From Flavobacterium urumqiense (GTDB lineage Bacteria; Bacteroidota; Bacteroidia; Flavobacteriales; Flavobacteriaceae), in the NCBI RefSeq assembly GCF_900108015.1, contig NZ_FNVP01000003.1, positions 250,700 through 314,699 on the forward strand: DNA of 64,000 bases, written 5' to 3'. Positions 17,110-25,329 of this stretch are shown piece after piece (position 1 is the first letter of the stretch; each line of letters begins with the position of its first letter). Under the pieces are notes generated by a model. The model made no database searches. It worked only from the letters and a program-made list of their open reading frames with translations, and was not told the DNA's origin. The translations under genes were made by a program, and so were the position numbers.

Positions 17110-17892
17110 TTATAAATCGTAAAAAATATCAGTAATAAAAACAGCTATGAAATCAATAATAAAAAGAAGCATCGAAGTGAAAACTACCGCAGAATTTGCT
17201 GCTAAACCTACACCTGCTGTTCCTTTTTTACAATAATATCCTTTAAAACAACCGACTAGACCTATCGCGAAGCCAAAAAAGAAAGTTTTAATTATTGAGG
17301 GTATCAAATCGCTAAATTCCAAAGCATTGAAAACCTGATTGAAATACAATAAAAAAGAAACATTTCCCTTTAAGTTCTCTACTAAGTACGAGCCGAAAAT
17401 AGCAATGAGATCTCCAAAAAAAACTAATATAGGAAGCATAAAAGTGGTAGCCAAAATGCGGGTGACCACTAAATATTTAAAGGGATTTGTTCCCGAAACT
17501 TCCATTGCATCAATTTGTTCCGTAACTCTCATCGATCCTAGTTCAGCACCAATTCCAGAACCAATTCTTCCCGCGCAAATCAAAGCAGTTATGATGGGAC
17601 CAATTTCTCTAATAATTGAAATACTCACCATGGACGGGATCCAAGAAACTGCCCCAAATTCCTGAAGAGTAGGTCGTGATTGTAAAGTGAAAACTAAACC
17701 TATGATAAATCCAGTTACTGAAACAAGAAGTAAGGAACGATTTCCCATATAGAAACATTGACGAAGAAATTCTTTAAATTCATAAGGACGCCTAAATGCT
17801 TCCTTGAAAAAACGACCGGTAAAATAGGATAACTCACCTACTTCAATGAGAAAATTTTTAAATAATTCTTTTATTTTAAAAATACTATTCAT
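17110..17892 (-). CDS. mlaE: MlaE-family ABC transporter permease
   Basis: 260 residues with five to six membrane helices and the MlaE signature: TGFIIGLVFTLQSRPTLQEFG, IIREIGPIITALICAGRIGSGIGAELGSMRVTEQIDAMEVSG, GCFKGYYCKKGTAGVGLAANSAVV. It is the inner-membrane channel of the Mla phospholipid transport system and the first gene of the mlaEFD operon. A -7 element (TATATTTG) lies 38 nt upstream. The periplasmic mlaC and outer-membrane mlaA are not in this window. Confidence 0.9.
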   Translation of the reverse strand: MNSIFKIKELFKNFLIEVGELSYFTGRFFKEAFRRPYEFKEFLRQCFYMGNRSLLLVSVTGFIIGLVFTLQSRPTLQEFGAVSWIPSMVSISIIREIGPIITALICAGRIGSGIGAELGSMRVTEQIDAMEVSGTNPFKYLVVTRILATTFMLPILVFFGDLIAIFGSYLVENLKGNVSFLLYFNQVFNALEFSDLIPSIIKTFFFGFAIGLVGCFKGYYCKKGTAGVGLAANSAVVFTSMLLFIIDFIAVFITDIFYDL

Positions 17893-17929
17893 GCGTATAT
17901 GAATTAATTTTTAACAGAAAACAGCTACT

Positions 17930-17937
17930 CAAATATA
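17930..17937 (-). promoter_or_regulatory. -7 element for mlaEFD
   Basis: On the minus strand TATATTTG lies 38 nt upstream of the mlaE ATG. No good TTG is placed 17-23 nt further up, so only the -7 box is supported. Confidence 0.4.
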
Positions 17938-18220
17938 CAATTATTTAGCTGATTATTAGTGTTTTTGGGCATTGTTAATCTGTTTTTTAGATAGTTTTGT
18001 CGAAAAAATTTCACTAGAGAATATATTGCTAAAAATAGGGATTATAAAAAGGTGTTTTTTATGTCGATTTTTTTTGCCAAAATAGAAGGCGGTATAAAAC
18101 GCATTATTAGTAGGAAAGAATATAGCCAATTGTACAAAGAAGTATTCTAGAAGGCATCTATTTTATAACAGAAAAAAACGTATTAGTTTAAAACTGCATT
18201 TTAAATGGAAAGAGTTGTAC
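17938..18220. other. AT-rich spacer upstream of mlaE
   Basis: No gene recognised. A 29-codon frame at about 18060 (MSIFFAKIEGGIKRIISRKE) is too short to name. It includes TGTCGATTTTTTTT at 18062-18075, similar to the 17-bp direct repeats at 28040-28077. Confidence 0.35.
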
Positions 18221-18685
18221 TTATTTAATAGAGGTTTTAATCCATTTCTTCATTTCCACAGCCCAAAATACAATACTTGACACAGCCCAAGTTATTGCTA
18301 ATTCTAAATAGGTAAGCGGTTACGTCTTAAACACTAAATTAAGAAAAGGCTGATAAATAATCATTAATTGTAACAAAACGGTTATTGAGATTGCTTCCAG
18401 CATAGGTTTGTTAGAAAATATACCCACTTTAAATAGCAATTATAATAATCGTATCTGTTAGATCAACTAATATTCCAGTGATAATTGCTGCTATTATAAG
18501 GATGAGTATCAGGAAATCCAACAACTGACGCAATAACATTTGTAAAATGGTTTTCTTTTTTTTATCTACAATTTCGATTTTTAATGTTCGGTCAACAGGA
18601 GTGAAGCCACATTGTAATCAATGCCTAATAGATTTGTCTTTAGCAACTTAACTATTTCTGAATGAGGGAGTACATGCCAGTTCAT
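18221..18685 (-). pseudogene. P-type cation ATPase, internal deletion removes catalytic core
   Basis: From the ATG at 18685 the frame reads MNWHVLPHSEIVKLLKTNLL and GIDYNVASLLLTEH, the cation-ATPase N-terminal domain. After a frameshift, KKTILQMLLRQLLDFLILIL and AAIITGILVDLTDTIIIIAI match the first membrane helices. A frame then gives NKPMLEAISITVLLQLMIIY, QPFLNLVFKT, a stop, and PLTYLELAITWAVSSIVFWA with VEMKKWIKTSIK, the last two helices and C-terminus. About 95 N-terminal and 75 C-terminal residues remain of some 830-900. The DKTGT phosphorylation domain and ion-binding helix 4 are absent. Confidence 0.85.
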
Positions 18686-18741
18686 CACTTTATTTTTTAC
18701 TTTTTAGAAGACCGTGAAAATAGTATTGGGATTATTAAATC

Positions 18742-19035
18742 TTAACTTTCGTACAATCGCAATCTATTTTTCACAGAAATCAACTCATTTTGTAAATCAT
18801 CTATTTTTTGTAACAGATTAAATACGACATCAATTCCTTCAATATTAACGGCTAATTCCTGATGCATCCGAATCATTTTCTCTATTTCATAGATAGCATC
18901 GGGATGAATATATTTAGTTTCATCGACGGTGATAATATCAATTAATCCCATTTCATTTAAATTGAAAAAGAATGACATTTCTACATTATAGTGATTGTAT
19001 AATGAGGATAAAGGGATAAAATTTTCTATATTCAT
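18742..19035 (-). CDS. cbpM: CbpM-like chaperone modulator
   Basis: 97 residues with a short MerR-like helix-turn-helix pattern (NHYNVEMSFFFNLNEMGLID, YIHPDAIYEIEKMIRMHQEL) and a C-terminal coiled coil (VFNLLQKIDDLQNELISVKN). Its ATG overlaps the stop of the DnaJ-type gene, the standard cbpA-cbpM arrangement. In E. coli CbpM binds the J domain of CbpA and inhibits it. The assignment is by size, pattern and context; sequence similarity to E. coli CbpM is low. Confidence 0.78.
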   Translation of the reverse strand: MNIENFIPLSSLYNHYNVEMSFFFNLNEMGLIDIITVDETKYIHPDAIYEIEKMIRMHQELAVNIEGIDVVFNLLQKIDDLQNELISVKNRLRLYES

Positions 19036-19946
19036 GACGTTCTTAGCTTAGCAAGTTCCGCAAATAATTCTTTTTCTTTTTCGGAAAGATCAGTAGGAAT
19101 TTTTACTTGATAAGTAATATATAAATCACCAAATTCACCTTCTTTTTTATAAATAGGAAATCCTTTTCCCTTCAGTTTTACTTTAGTTCCGTTTTGTGTT
19201 CCTGATTTTACGGTCAGTTTTACCTTTCCATCAAATGTATCTGCAGTGATCTCGCCACCTAATAGGGCGTTGTATAAATCTAAATCTACTGTGGAGTATA
19301 GATTGTGTTTGTCTAGTTTAAAATTAGTGTGATTTTCAACAGTGAAAGTAATGTATAAATCTCCTTTTGGTCCACCGCCAGAAGCTTCACCTCCCAAACC
19401 GCTGATTTTTATCTGTTGACCATTCTCTACCCCGGCAGGAATAGTGATTCGGATGTTTTTGCCGTTGATGTTTAAGGTTCGCTTATGGGTTGTATATACC
19501 TCTTTTAGATCAAGATTCAACTCAGTAGTGAAATCTTGTCCTTTGAATTGGGCGCTGTGTCCTCTTTGTCTCCCGGAGGTACGACCACCAAACATTGATT
19601 CAAAAAAGTCTGAATAATCTCCGGCACCGCCAAATCCCTCGCCTTCAAAACCTCCAAAACCACTTTGTTGACCGCCTCCCGAGTATTGTCCTTGCTGTTT
19701 CGCTTTTTCATACTGCTCAGCATGTTGCCAGTTTTCTCCATATTCATCGTATTTTTTACGATTTTCGGCATGGCTTAGTACCTCATTGGCTTCATTAATT
19801 TCTTTGAATTTTCTTTCGGCTTCCTTATCGTTTGGGTTTAAGTCGGGATGGTGTTTTCGGGCCATTTTACGGTACGCCTTTTTTATCTCGGCTTCCGTTG
19901 CTTTTTTATCCACTTCAAGAATTTTGTAATAGTCTATAAATGCCAT
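19032..19946 (-). CDS. cbpA: CbpA-type DnaJ co-chaperone
   Basis: 304 residues. The J domain (about 4-68) carries HPD at 33-35. A Gly/Phe-rich linker (about 84-112) follows, then the two C-terminal substrate-binding barrels (GQDFTTELNLDLKEVYTTHK, LYITFTVENHTNFKLDKHNL, LLGGEITADTFDGKVKL). No zinc-finger CxxCxGxG repeats are present, so it is CbpA/type II rather than DnaJ. It stimulates DnaK. It overlaps cbpM by four nucleotides. In Bacteroidota such genes often sit with universal stress proteins, as here. Confidence 0.88.
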   Translation of the reverse strand: MAFIDYYKILEVDKKATEAEIKKAYRKMARKHHPDLNPNDKEAERKFKEINEANEVLSHAENRKKYDEYGENWQHAEQYEKAKQQGQYSGGGQQSGFGGFEGEGFGGAGDYSDFFESMFGGRTSGRQRGHSAQFKGQDFTTELNLDLKEVYTTHKRTLNINGKNIRITIPAGVENGQQIKISGLGGEASGGGPKGDLYITFTVENHTNFKLDKHNLYSTVDLDLYNALLGGEITADTFDGKVKLTVKSGTQNGTKVKLKGKGFPIYKKEGEFGDLYITYQVKIPTDLSEKEKELFAELAKLRTS

Positions 19947-20016
19947 CGTAGATTATTTTAATAATTATAATTGTTGCAATAATGAGATTTTATTGGTCTA
20001 GGAAAAAGTTTTTTTA

Positions 20017-20442
20017 TCATGATTTGATAGGTATAATGAATACTGGTTTTTCCGAATACCGGATTACTTTTTCAGCGACACTGCCCATAATTAAATGCGA
20101 AATTCCGGTTCTGCCATGCGTGCCCAAAACAATTATATCCGCATTCCATTTTTTGGCCACATTCAAAATTACTTCATAAGGTATACCTTCTTCTACAAAT
20201 GTCTTAACCTGATGTCCCTTAAATACGGTATCAACAAGCATTTGCTGATTTTTTTTGTAATCATTTATGGCGATATCTGCAAATTCTTTTAGAGTAACCG
20301 CACCTTCTGTTATAAGCATTGTCAAGTCAACGACACTTAGTAATGCAATTTCGGCGTTTAGTTCAAGACCAAGTTGAAAACCATTTAAGGCAATTTTTTC
20401 TGAAGTGGTGTCATTCTCAACTGCTATTATTATTTTTTTCAT
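20017..20442 (-). CDS. universal stress protein (UspA family)
   Basis: A 141-residue single-domain protein with an alpha/beta nucleotide-binding fold. It opens with KKIIIAVENDTTSEKIALNG and ends with the ATP-binding signature GTHGRTGISHLIMGSVAEKV, the G-x2-G-x9-GS type, followed by KPVFIIPIKS. UspA proteins of the ATP-binding class help survival under oxygen, energy and redox stress. It lies 70 nt upstream of cbpA on the same strand, in the middle of the stress block. Confidence 0.88.
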   Translation of the reverse strand: MKKIIIAVENDTTSEKIALNGFQLGLELNAEIALLSVVDLTMLITEGAVTLKEFADIAINDYKKNQQMLVDTVFKGHQVKTFVEEGIPYEVILNVAKKWNADIIVLGTHGRTGISHLIMGSVAEKVIRYSEKPVFIIPIKS

Positions 20443-20596
20443 GTTGTCAATGTTCTTTTATTTTTACAATTACTGTTACATGATTACTTTTAATGTTTAG
20501 AAGCAAAATAAAATATCCCGTAAGTAAATTATTGCTACTATCAAATTTAATCAATTTTATGTTGTTAAAAAGGGATTAAGTGTTTTATTACAAATA

Positions 20597-20636
20597 AAGT
20601 AGTCCTAAAAAAGGTAATTTTTTTTAGGACTACTTA
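20597..20636. terminator. strong stem-loop between uspA and the YceI remnant
   Basis: AAGTAGTCCTAAAAAA (20597-20612) pairs perfectly with the complementary arm ending at 20636 across a short GGTAA-type loop. The uridines lie inside the stem. It probably terminated the transcript of the now broken YceI gene reading leftward. Confidence 0.6.
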
Positions 20637-20690
20637 AGATAGATTTTTTGATTTTCTACACAATTATTTTGACATATTCATTCGAGATAA

Positions 20691-21290
20691 TTATTGTTTT
20701 ATAAATTCACTATCTGCTTTAATTTTGATTTCATCATTAATCATTAGTGCTGGGAATTTTGAACCAATGTCAAAATCGGAACGTTTTAGAATTCCGCTAA
20801 ACTGAAAACCCGAGGTAATTGCTTTAGATTGCGGATTTGCTATAGTTCCTTTATACTACATATTGATGATTACTGGTTTTGTTATTCAGTGTGGCGTCAG
20901 ATTACCCATTAGTTTGTATTTGCCCTTTTCTTTTCCGAATTTCTTTATGGATGTACTTTTACAAGTCATTTCTTATATTTTTCAAAATCGAAGAATTTAG
21001 CACTTCGTAAATGATTATCCCGCATCTCCACTTCGATATTGGTAGAGGCCATTTCTCTTGAAAGTTAAAAGGATGCATCACTGAAATCAACTTTTTTGGC
21101 TGTGGTAGTTATCTCAAATATTTTTTAATAATCCAGCAATATCAGAAATGCGATGATGCACAGTGCTAAAAGTTAATTTTGAATGCATTGGGTCTGCTTT
21201 CAATGTGGTTTGTGCTAATAAAACGTAGAGAAATATAATGCTGCGATAATGGGTGTTATTTTTTCTTGGGTTTTTATTTTAAGTATTCAT
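20691..21290 (-). pseudogene. YceI-family protein, multiply frameshifted
   Basis: The full-length shape of a YceI lipocalin-like protein can be followed across frames on the minus strand. From 21290 it reads MNT, stop, then IIFLYVLLAQTTLKADPMHS and KLTFSTVHHRISDIAGLLKN. Degraded stretches follow (EMASTNIEVEMRDNHLRSA, EMTCKSTSIKKFGKEKGKYK, LMGNLTPH-ITKPVIINM). The best preserved part is the last 60 residues: YKGTIANPQSKAITSGFQFS, GILKRSDFDIGSKFPALMIN, DEIKIKADSEFIKQ. There are at least five stops or shifts in 600 nt. YceI proteins bind isoprenoids in the periplasm and are often stress-linked. Confidence 0.8.
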
Positions 21291-21480
21291 TACAGATTTT
21301 TAGAAGTTTCGGATACAACCAAATCAAAGTATGCATGATTTTAATAAGGATCATTTTGCTTTTTATTAGTTCTATTTTTAAATTTATAATGAAAACCATT
21401 TGACCTTTAAAAAAGTAAAAAAAAAGCCCCAAATTAGAGCTTTTTATGATATCATTTTTCCATATTGGAAATGCTATTTA

Positions 21481-22123
21481 TTACTTGAGCAATGGTTCGA
21501 TATTTTTTGTTTTTAATTCCTGTTTCTTTTTTAAATTACTCAGTATTGCTTTATAGCCAATGAATTTTAGATTTATAGATTTTATTTGCAACACAAAATT
21601 TACTTTTTCTAGCAGATGTTCCAGATAATTCTTTTAGTCAATCGCTTTGAATTTGCGATGTTCGTCTATGCCAAATTTTATGATGTAATGCATAGCCTGG
21701 CTTTATTCGAGAATAGCCTAATTTAATAAATACTTTTTCAATTGATTTAATCGAAATAGAGGGGAAGAAATTTTCTAAATCTAATGTAAATACTTTAGGT
21801 TGTTTTTTATGAAATTTTAAGTTTCCTATAAGACCTGAATTTGGTTTATATGCTTTTGCAAAAGGGTTTACGAGTATTTTATAAAGTATATTTCTTAGAA
21901 TTTAGATTTGTATTTTTTTCAAGCTGGGAACCGGTTCGGATATGGGTCTTTTTGATCCGTTTTTTTTTGATATTTCAAAATTCCTATAAAAATATTTGGG
22001 ATAACGAGATGCTTTTTTAAGATATTTTTTTTCATAGCCTACAAGAATGGAGAGGTGGGATGTGTTATGGATTACCGGAAAATCATTTGAAATTATATGG
22101 AAGCATATAACAATAGTAATCAC
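21481..22123 (-). pseudogene. retron-type reverse transcriptase remnant, YxDD region deleted
   Basis: The frame from 22123 gives HLSILVGYEKKYLKKASRYP, then FYRNFEISKKNGSKRPISEP and VPSLKKIQI, the finger region of group II/retron-like RTs. An in-frame TAA (21902-21904) is followed without shift by ILRNILYKILVNPFAKAYKP, NSGLIGNLKFHKKQPKVFTL and DLENFFPSISIKSIEKVFIK, the palm start with the first catalytic Asp. Soon after LGYSRIKPG the frame changes to a thumb-like MHYIIKFGIDEHRKFKAID and NYLEHLLEKVNFVLQIKSIN. The LPQGxPxSP and YxDD motifs are missing, so roughly 100-150 residues are deleted. No msr-msd RNA could be placed. Confidence 0.78.
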
Positions 22124-22135
22124 AAATTTCTATTC

Positions 22136-23290
22136 TTAATTATAGAACCGTTTGTAGGGCGTAAAAGTGACAACTATTTCTATTATTCTAGTAATGTAAT
22201 AAGATATCCAATTGATGAATTTTGTAAAAGTTGTATTTTTAATTTCAAGAGTCTCAGGAGTTATTTTTTGACAATGAGCAATTATTTCGTTGAGCTCCTC
22301 CTGATACATCTTAGAAAATACCGTAGAATTTATTTCTACATTCATTTCGATGCTTCCGTACGAACTTAAATTATTTAGGTTAAAAGATCCAACAGTGGTC
22401 CAATAATTATCTATTACCGCTGCTTTTCCATGTAAAATAGAATTATTCCATTCGTACAATTCTATATTGTAGCTAAGAAGTTTGGAATAAAGATAACAAG
22501 TCGCTCTTCTTGTCATTGGTAAATCTGATATGCCGGATAGAATTAATTTAATTTTCACCTTATTTTTAGCTGCTTTTTTCAAGGCTTGAATTATTCTTCT
22601 TCCAGGAAGAAAATAACTACCCATTATCGTTATTTCTTCTTTGGCATTGCAAATGGATTTTATGTAGGCATTACTTATTTCGTTTTTTCTTTTTAACCAA
22701 TCATTTTGAAGAATATAAACGGAGATATCCTCTTGAAGATGAAAAACAGATTTTATTTTTTGACTATGTAATCGTGTTTTCTTTAAAAAAATAGCATTGC
22801 AAAGTTCCTGAATGGGTTTTGCAATCTCTCCATTTAATTGAATTGCATAATCAAGCCAAGATGGTTCGGTTGCAGTTCCATGATATTTATCGGCAATATT
22901 AATTCCGCCTATCAAAGCTACTTTACGATCCGCAACTACTACTTTTTGATGTAATCTTCTACCCAAATAAAAGGTATAGGAAGAAAATAATGGAGCAAAA
23001 AAACGAAAGTTAATACCACTTATTTCGAGATCATATCTTATTTCTGAGGGGAATGAAAGAGAGCCCAATCCATCTAGTAAAAGATATATTTTAACTTGGC
23101 GGGAAGCGGCTTCTTTTAATGCAGATATAATCCGCTTTCCGGTTGCATCATTTTCAAAAAGATAAATTTGCATGTGAATTTCAAATTGTGAATTCCGGAT
23201 AATACTTTCCAGACGGGAAAAATAATCTTCGCCGCTATGCACAAGCGCTATGTTTTCAGATACAACATTGATATTTTTATTATGAGGCAT
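22136..23290 (-). CDS. phospholipase D-family cardiolipin synthase-like protein
   Basis: 384 residues with both HKD motifs: LHQKVVVADRKVALIGG in the first half and LHGKAAVIDNYWTTVGSFN in the second, each HxKxxxxD followed by a Gly/Asn-type residue. This is the bacterial ClsB-like soluble form without N-terminal membrane helices. It condenses phosphatidyl groups to make cardiolipin, or acts as a phospholipase. The C-terminus has a hydrophobic stretch (INWISYYITRIIEIVVTFTP) that may associate with the membrane. It is intact, although flanked by wrecks on both sides. Confidence 0.85.
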   Translation of the reverse strand: MPHNKNINVVSENIALVHSGEDYFSRLESIIRNSQFEIHMQIYLFENDATGKRIISALKEAASRQVKIYLLLDGLGSLSFPSEIRYDLEISGINFRFFAPLFSSYTFYLGRRLHQKVVVADRKVALIGGINIADKYHGTATEPSWLDYAIQLNGEIAKPIQELCNAIFLKKTRLHSQKIKSVFHLQEDISVYILQNDWLKRKNEISNAYIKSICNAKEEITIMGSYFLPGRRIIQALKKAAKNKVKIKLILSGISDLPMTRRATCYLYSKLLSYNIELYEWNNSILHGKAAVIDNYWTTVGSFNLNNLSSYGSIEMNVEINSTVFSKMYQEELNEIIAHCQKITPETLEIKNTTFTKFINWISYYITRIIEIVVTFTPYKRFYN

Positions 23291-23329
23291 GGACTTTTTT
23301 CAAATGTAACTCTTTTATCAAAATAAATT

Positions 23330-23590
23330 CTAAAAGATTCTCCGTGTCCATCCTCTATGTTCATTATTTTCCGTGATATGCATTAGAGTTGATTTGTTTT
23401 TGTACAAATCTTCAAAAACATTTTCTATCAATCAATCGGCTTCAAGAAAAATGAAATTTGGGTCCATTAAATTAAAAATAATTTCATTTTCTCCCCTTTT
23501 AACCAATGCCTTTGTTATTTGATATCCATCTGTAGCTTTTTCAATAAATGGTTTGTCAAAACTAGATATACTGTAAATTTATGTTTTCAT
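23330..23590 (-). pseudogene. unidentified 87-codon frame with two internal stops
   Basis: A minus-strand frame from ATG 23590 reads MKT, stop, IYSISSFDKPFIEKATDG, then YQITKALVKRGENEIIFNLM, PNFIFLEAD, stop (23432-23434), LIENVFEDLYKNKSTLMHIT and HRGWTRRIF, stop at 23330. The unbroken phase across two stops and the protein-like composition suggest a decayed gene. The first 18 residues weakly recall the start of D-lactate dehydrogenases (YSTKxYDKPFxEKAN), but the rest does not, so I leave it unnamed. Confidence 0.4.
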
Positions 23591-23672
23591 TGCCTTTTTT
23601 TGAAGTTCTAAAATTAAATATCTGTATTATCAATTGATTAGAATTTAAACTTATTTAGACTTGTACAAAATT

Positions 23673-23933
23673 CTATTTGTTTTTCCAACGACTTAATGTG
23701 GGCAAAATATTGATGGCTTTTTGAATGGTGTATATTGGAAGTTTTAATTTTTTCATTTCTGTAGATACGAGATCTTTCATTTTTTCCAAATTAATATTTG
23801 GTTTTTTGAAAGAGCCATTTTCATAGCAATACTTGCAATATTGTTCATTTTTTAAACCATTTTGCTCTGTTCCTTTTGCTTGTTCATTGCCAAGTGGCAT
23901 TCCACAACTTTGACATAATACTATATTTTCCAT
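23673..23933 (-). CDS. zinc-ribbon protein (zf-ribbon_2 type)
   Basis: 86 residues. The N-terminus has two CxxC knuckles, CQSCGMPLG and CKYCYENGSF, separated by about 20 residues, matching the short putative zinc-ribbon family (often annotated only as zinc ribbon domain-containing). A helical C-terminus follows (MKDLVSTEMKKLKLPIYTIQ). The function is unknown; relatives occur beside transcription or stress genes. It is intact with its own ATG, and no operon partner is closer than 150 nt. Confidence 0.72.
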   Translation of the reverse strand: MENIVLCQSCGMPLGNEQAKGTEQNGLKNEQYCKYCYENGSFKKPNINLEKMKDLVSTEMKKLKLPIYTIQKAINILPTLSRWKNK

Positions 23934-24089
23934 AGACTTTTATTTTTAATGCGTTCAATTGATTATCATTATGATTTTTACTTGTTTAATTTTTTAAATG
24001 TTATGAGCGCTAAAAACTAAAAATTAGTTTCTTAATTATTTACATAATTTAGTACCCTATTTTATTTTTGACGAAAAGCATCCTTCAAT

Positions 24090-24539
24090 TTATAAAATAC
24101 GAATAGGAGTTTCAGAAACGATAATTTCAGGATCCAGCCGTATTGGAGTTTTTATGGCATTAGAAATCAAACACACATTTTTACTTATCTCTAGAATATG
24201 TTTGGCCCTTTCTGGTTTTTGAGAAAAAGGGATAACCACTTTTGGTTTTAATACAATTTCAGTTAGGGTGTATTTTTCTTTTATAAGTTCAACGGTGCAT
24301 ATAGATTTACTTTCATAGCTTAAAAAATCAAGTTGAAAATTTTCAGCAACTGTCAAAAAAGTACTCATTAGACAACTATTTACTGATGCAATGAGTAAGT
24401 GCTCAGGTGACCAAATGCCTTCCATTCCGTTCTGATATTCTCGTGGTTTGTCTACTTCAATTTCCTTTGGTAAAACGGTGGCACTTAGAATTCCTTTTGT
24501 TTTGCCTGTCCATTTTAGATTTCCTTCGTAAGTATGCAT
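24090..24539 (-). CDS. OsmC-family protein
   Basis: 149 residues. OsmC-fold cysteines are at Cys56 (IASVNSCLMSTF) and Cys123 (SKNVCLISNAIK), each in the expected helix context; GMEGIWSPEHLLIASV is the family's hallmark region. This subtype resembles YhfA-like OsmC proteins rather than Ohr. It ends 36 nt before the SDR wreck's last codons on the same strand. The protein is probably a cytoplasmic thiol peroxidase, or a related protein of unknown substrate, consistent with the stress theme of this block. Confidence 0.82.
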   Translation of the reverse strand: MHTYEGNLKWTGKTKGILSATVLPKEIEVDKPREYQNGMEGIWSPEHLLIASVNSCLMSTFLTVAENFQLDFLSYESKSICTVELIKEKYTLTEIVLKPKVVIPFSQKPERAKHILEISKNVCLISNAIKTPIRLDPEIIVSETPIRIL

Positions 24540-24575
24540 GATGCGATCGTTTAAATGAAAATTAAATAAATAAAA

Positions 24576-25329
24576 TTATTGAGCTACAAAACTACCATCT
24601 ACTGATATGGCTAATCTGGTTGCAAAGGAGGCATCGTCACAGAACATGCACGCCCCAGCATTTGCTATTTCTTCATGCTGACCAATTCGGCCAACTGGCT
24701 CTGGTCCTGTAAACTGATCTTCAGCTTTTTTCTTGTTTCCCATAATCCGATCAATCATAGGAGTTTTGATGACTTGTGGACAAACTGCATTTACTATAAT
24801 TCCTAATTCTGCATATTTTATACAGCCGTTTTTGTTAATCCTATTACGGCATGTTTAGACGCTGCATAAGTGGATAAATCGGCAAACCCAACCAATCCGG
24901 CGACAGGAGAACAGTTTACGATAACTCGTGTAACTAATTTCTACCTTTCGGGGATTTCTCATTTCATGTAAAGCCATATTCCTTTCAGGTTTACACCAAT
25001 GGATTTATCAAAATTTTCCTCTTTACAATCTGGAGTCTTGGCTATTGTTCCTTCGATACCAGCATTATTGAAAGCATAATCTAGGCGACCAAATACTCAA
25101 TGATTTCTCCCAAGATCACTTTTACATCAGTTGCTTTTTAAACATCACATTTGACAAAAAATGCTTCACCGCCAGAATCTTTGATAAGATTTAGTGTTTC
25201 TTCATTTTCTACCCAACCCGCAATGATAATGCTAGCTCCTTTATTTGCGAAAGCTAAAGCAGTGACTCCGCCAATACCGAAAGTTCCGCCGGAAACAAGA
25301 GCCACTTCATTTTTAAATGTTGTTTCCAA
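24576..25329 (-). pseudogene. short-chain dehydrogenase/reductase (SDR), frameshifted
   Basis: A 754-nt stretch covers the whole SDR fold but in pieces. The N-terminal part has the cofactor motif GGTFGIG in NEVALVSGGTFGIGGVTALA and ends at 25138 (VKCDV, stop). In the middle, NCSPVAGLVGFADLSTYAAS and KHAVIGLTKTA carries the YxxxK catalytic pair, then the frame shifts to ELGIIVNAVCPQVIKTPMID. The C-terminal part runs through PVGRIGQHEEIANAGACMFC and SVDGSFVAQ. At least three disruptions are present. The start lies inside the end of the PEP synthase gene and uses TTG, suggesting former translational coupling. Confidence 0.82.

Noticed and set aside
21418..21452. Hairpin AAAAAGC/GCTTTTT near the end of the RT remnant
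   Set aside because: Only a 7-bp stem made mostly of A-T pairs; too weak to list as a terminator.
22100..22200. Search for a retron msr-msd RNA near the RT remnant
   Set aside because: The RT frame follows the cardiolipin synthase gene after 13 nt and no inverted repeat of the expected type was found on either side.
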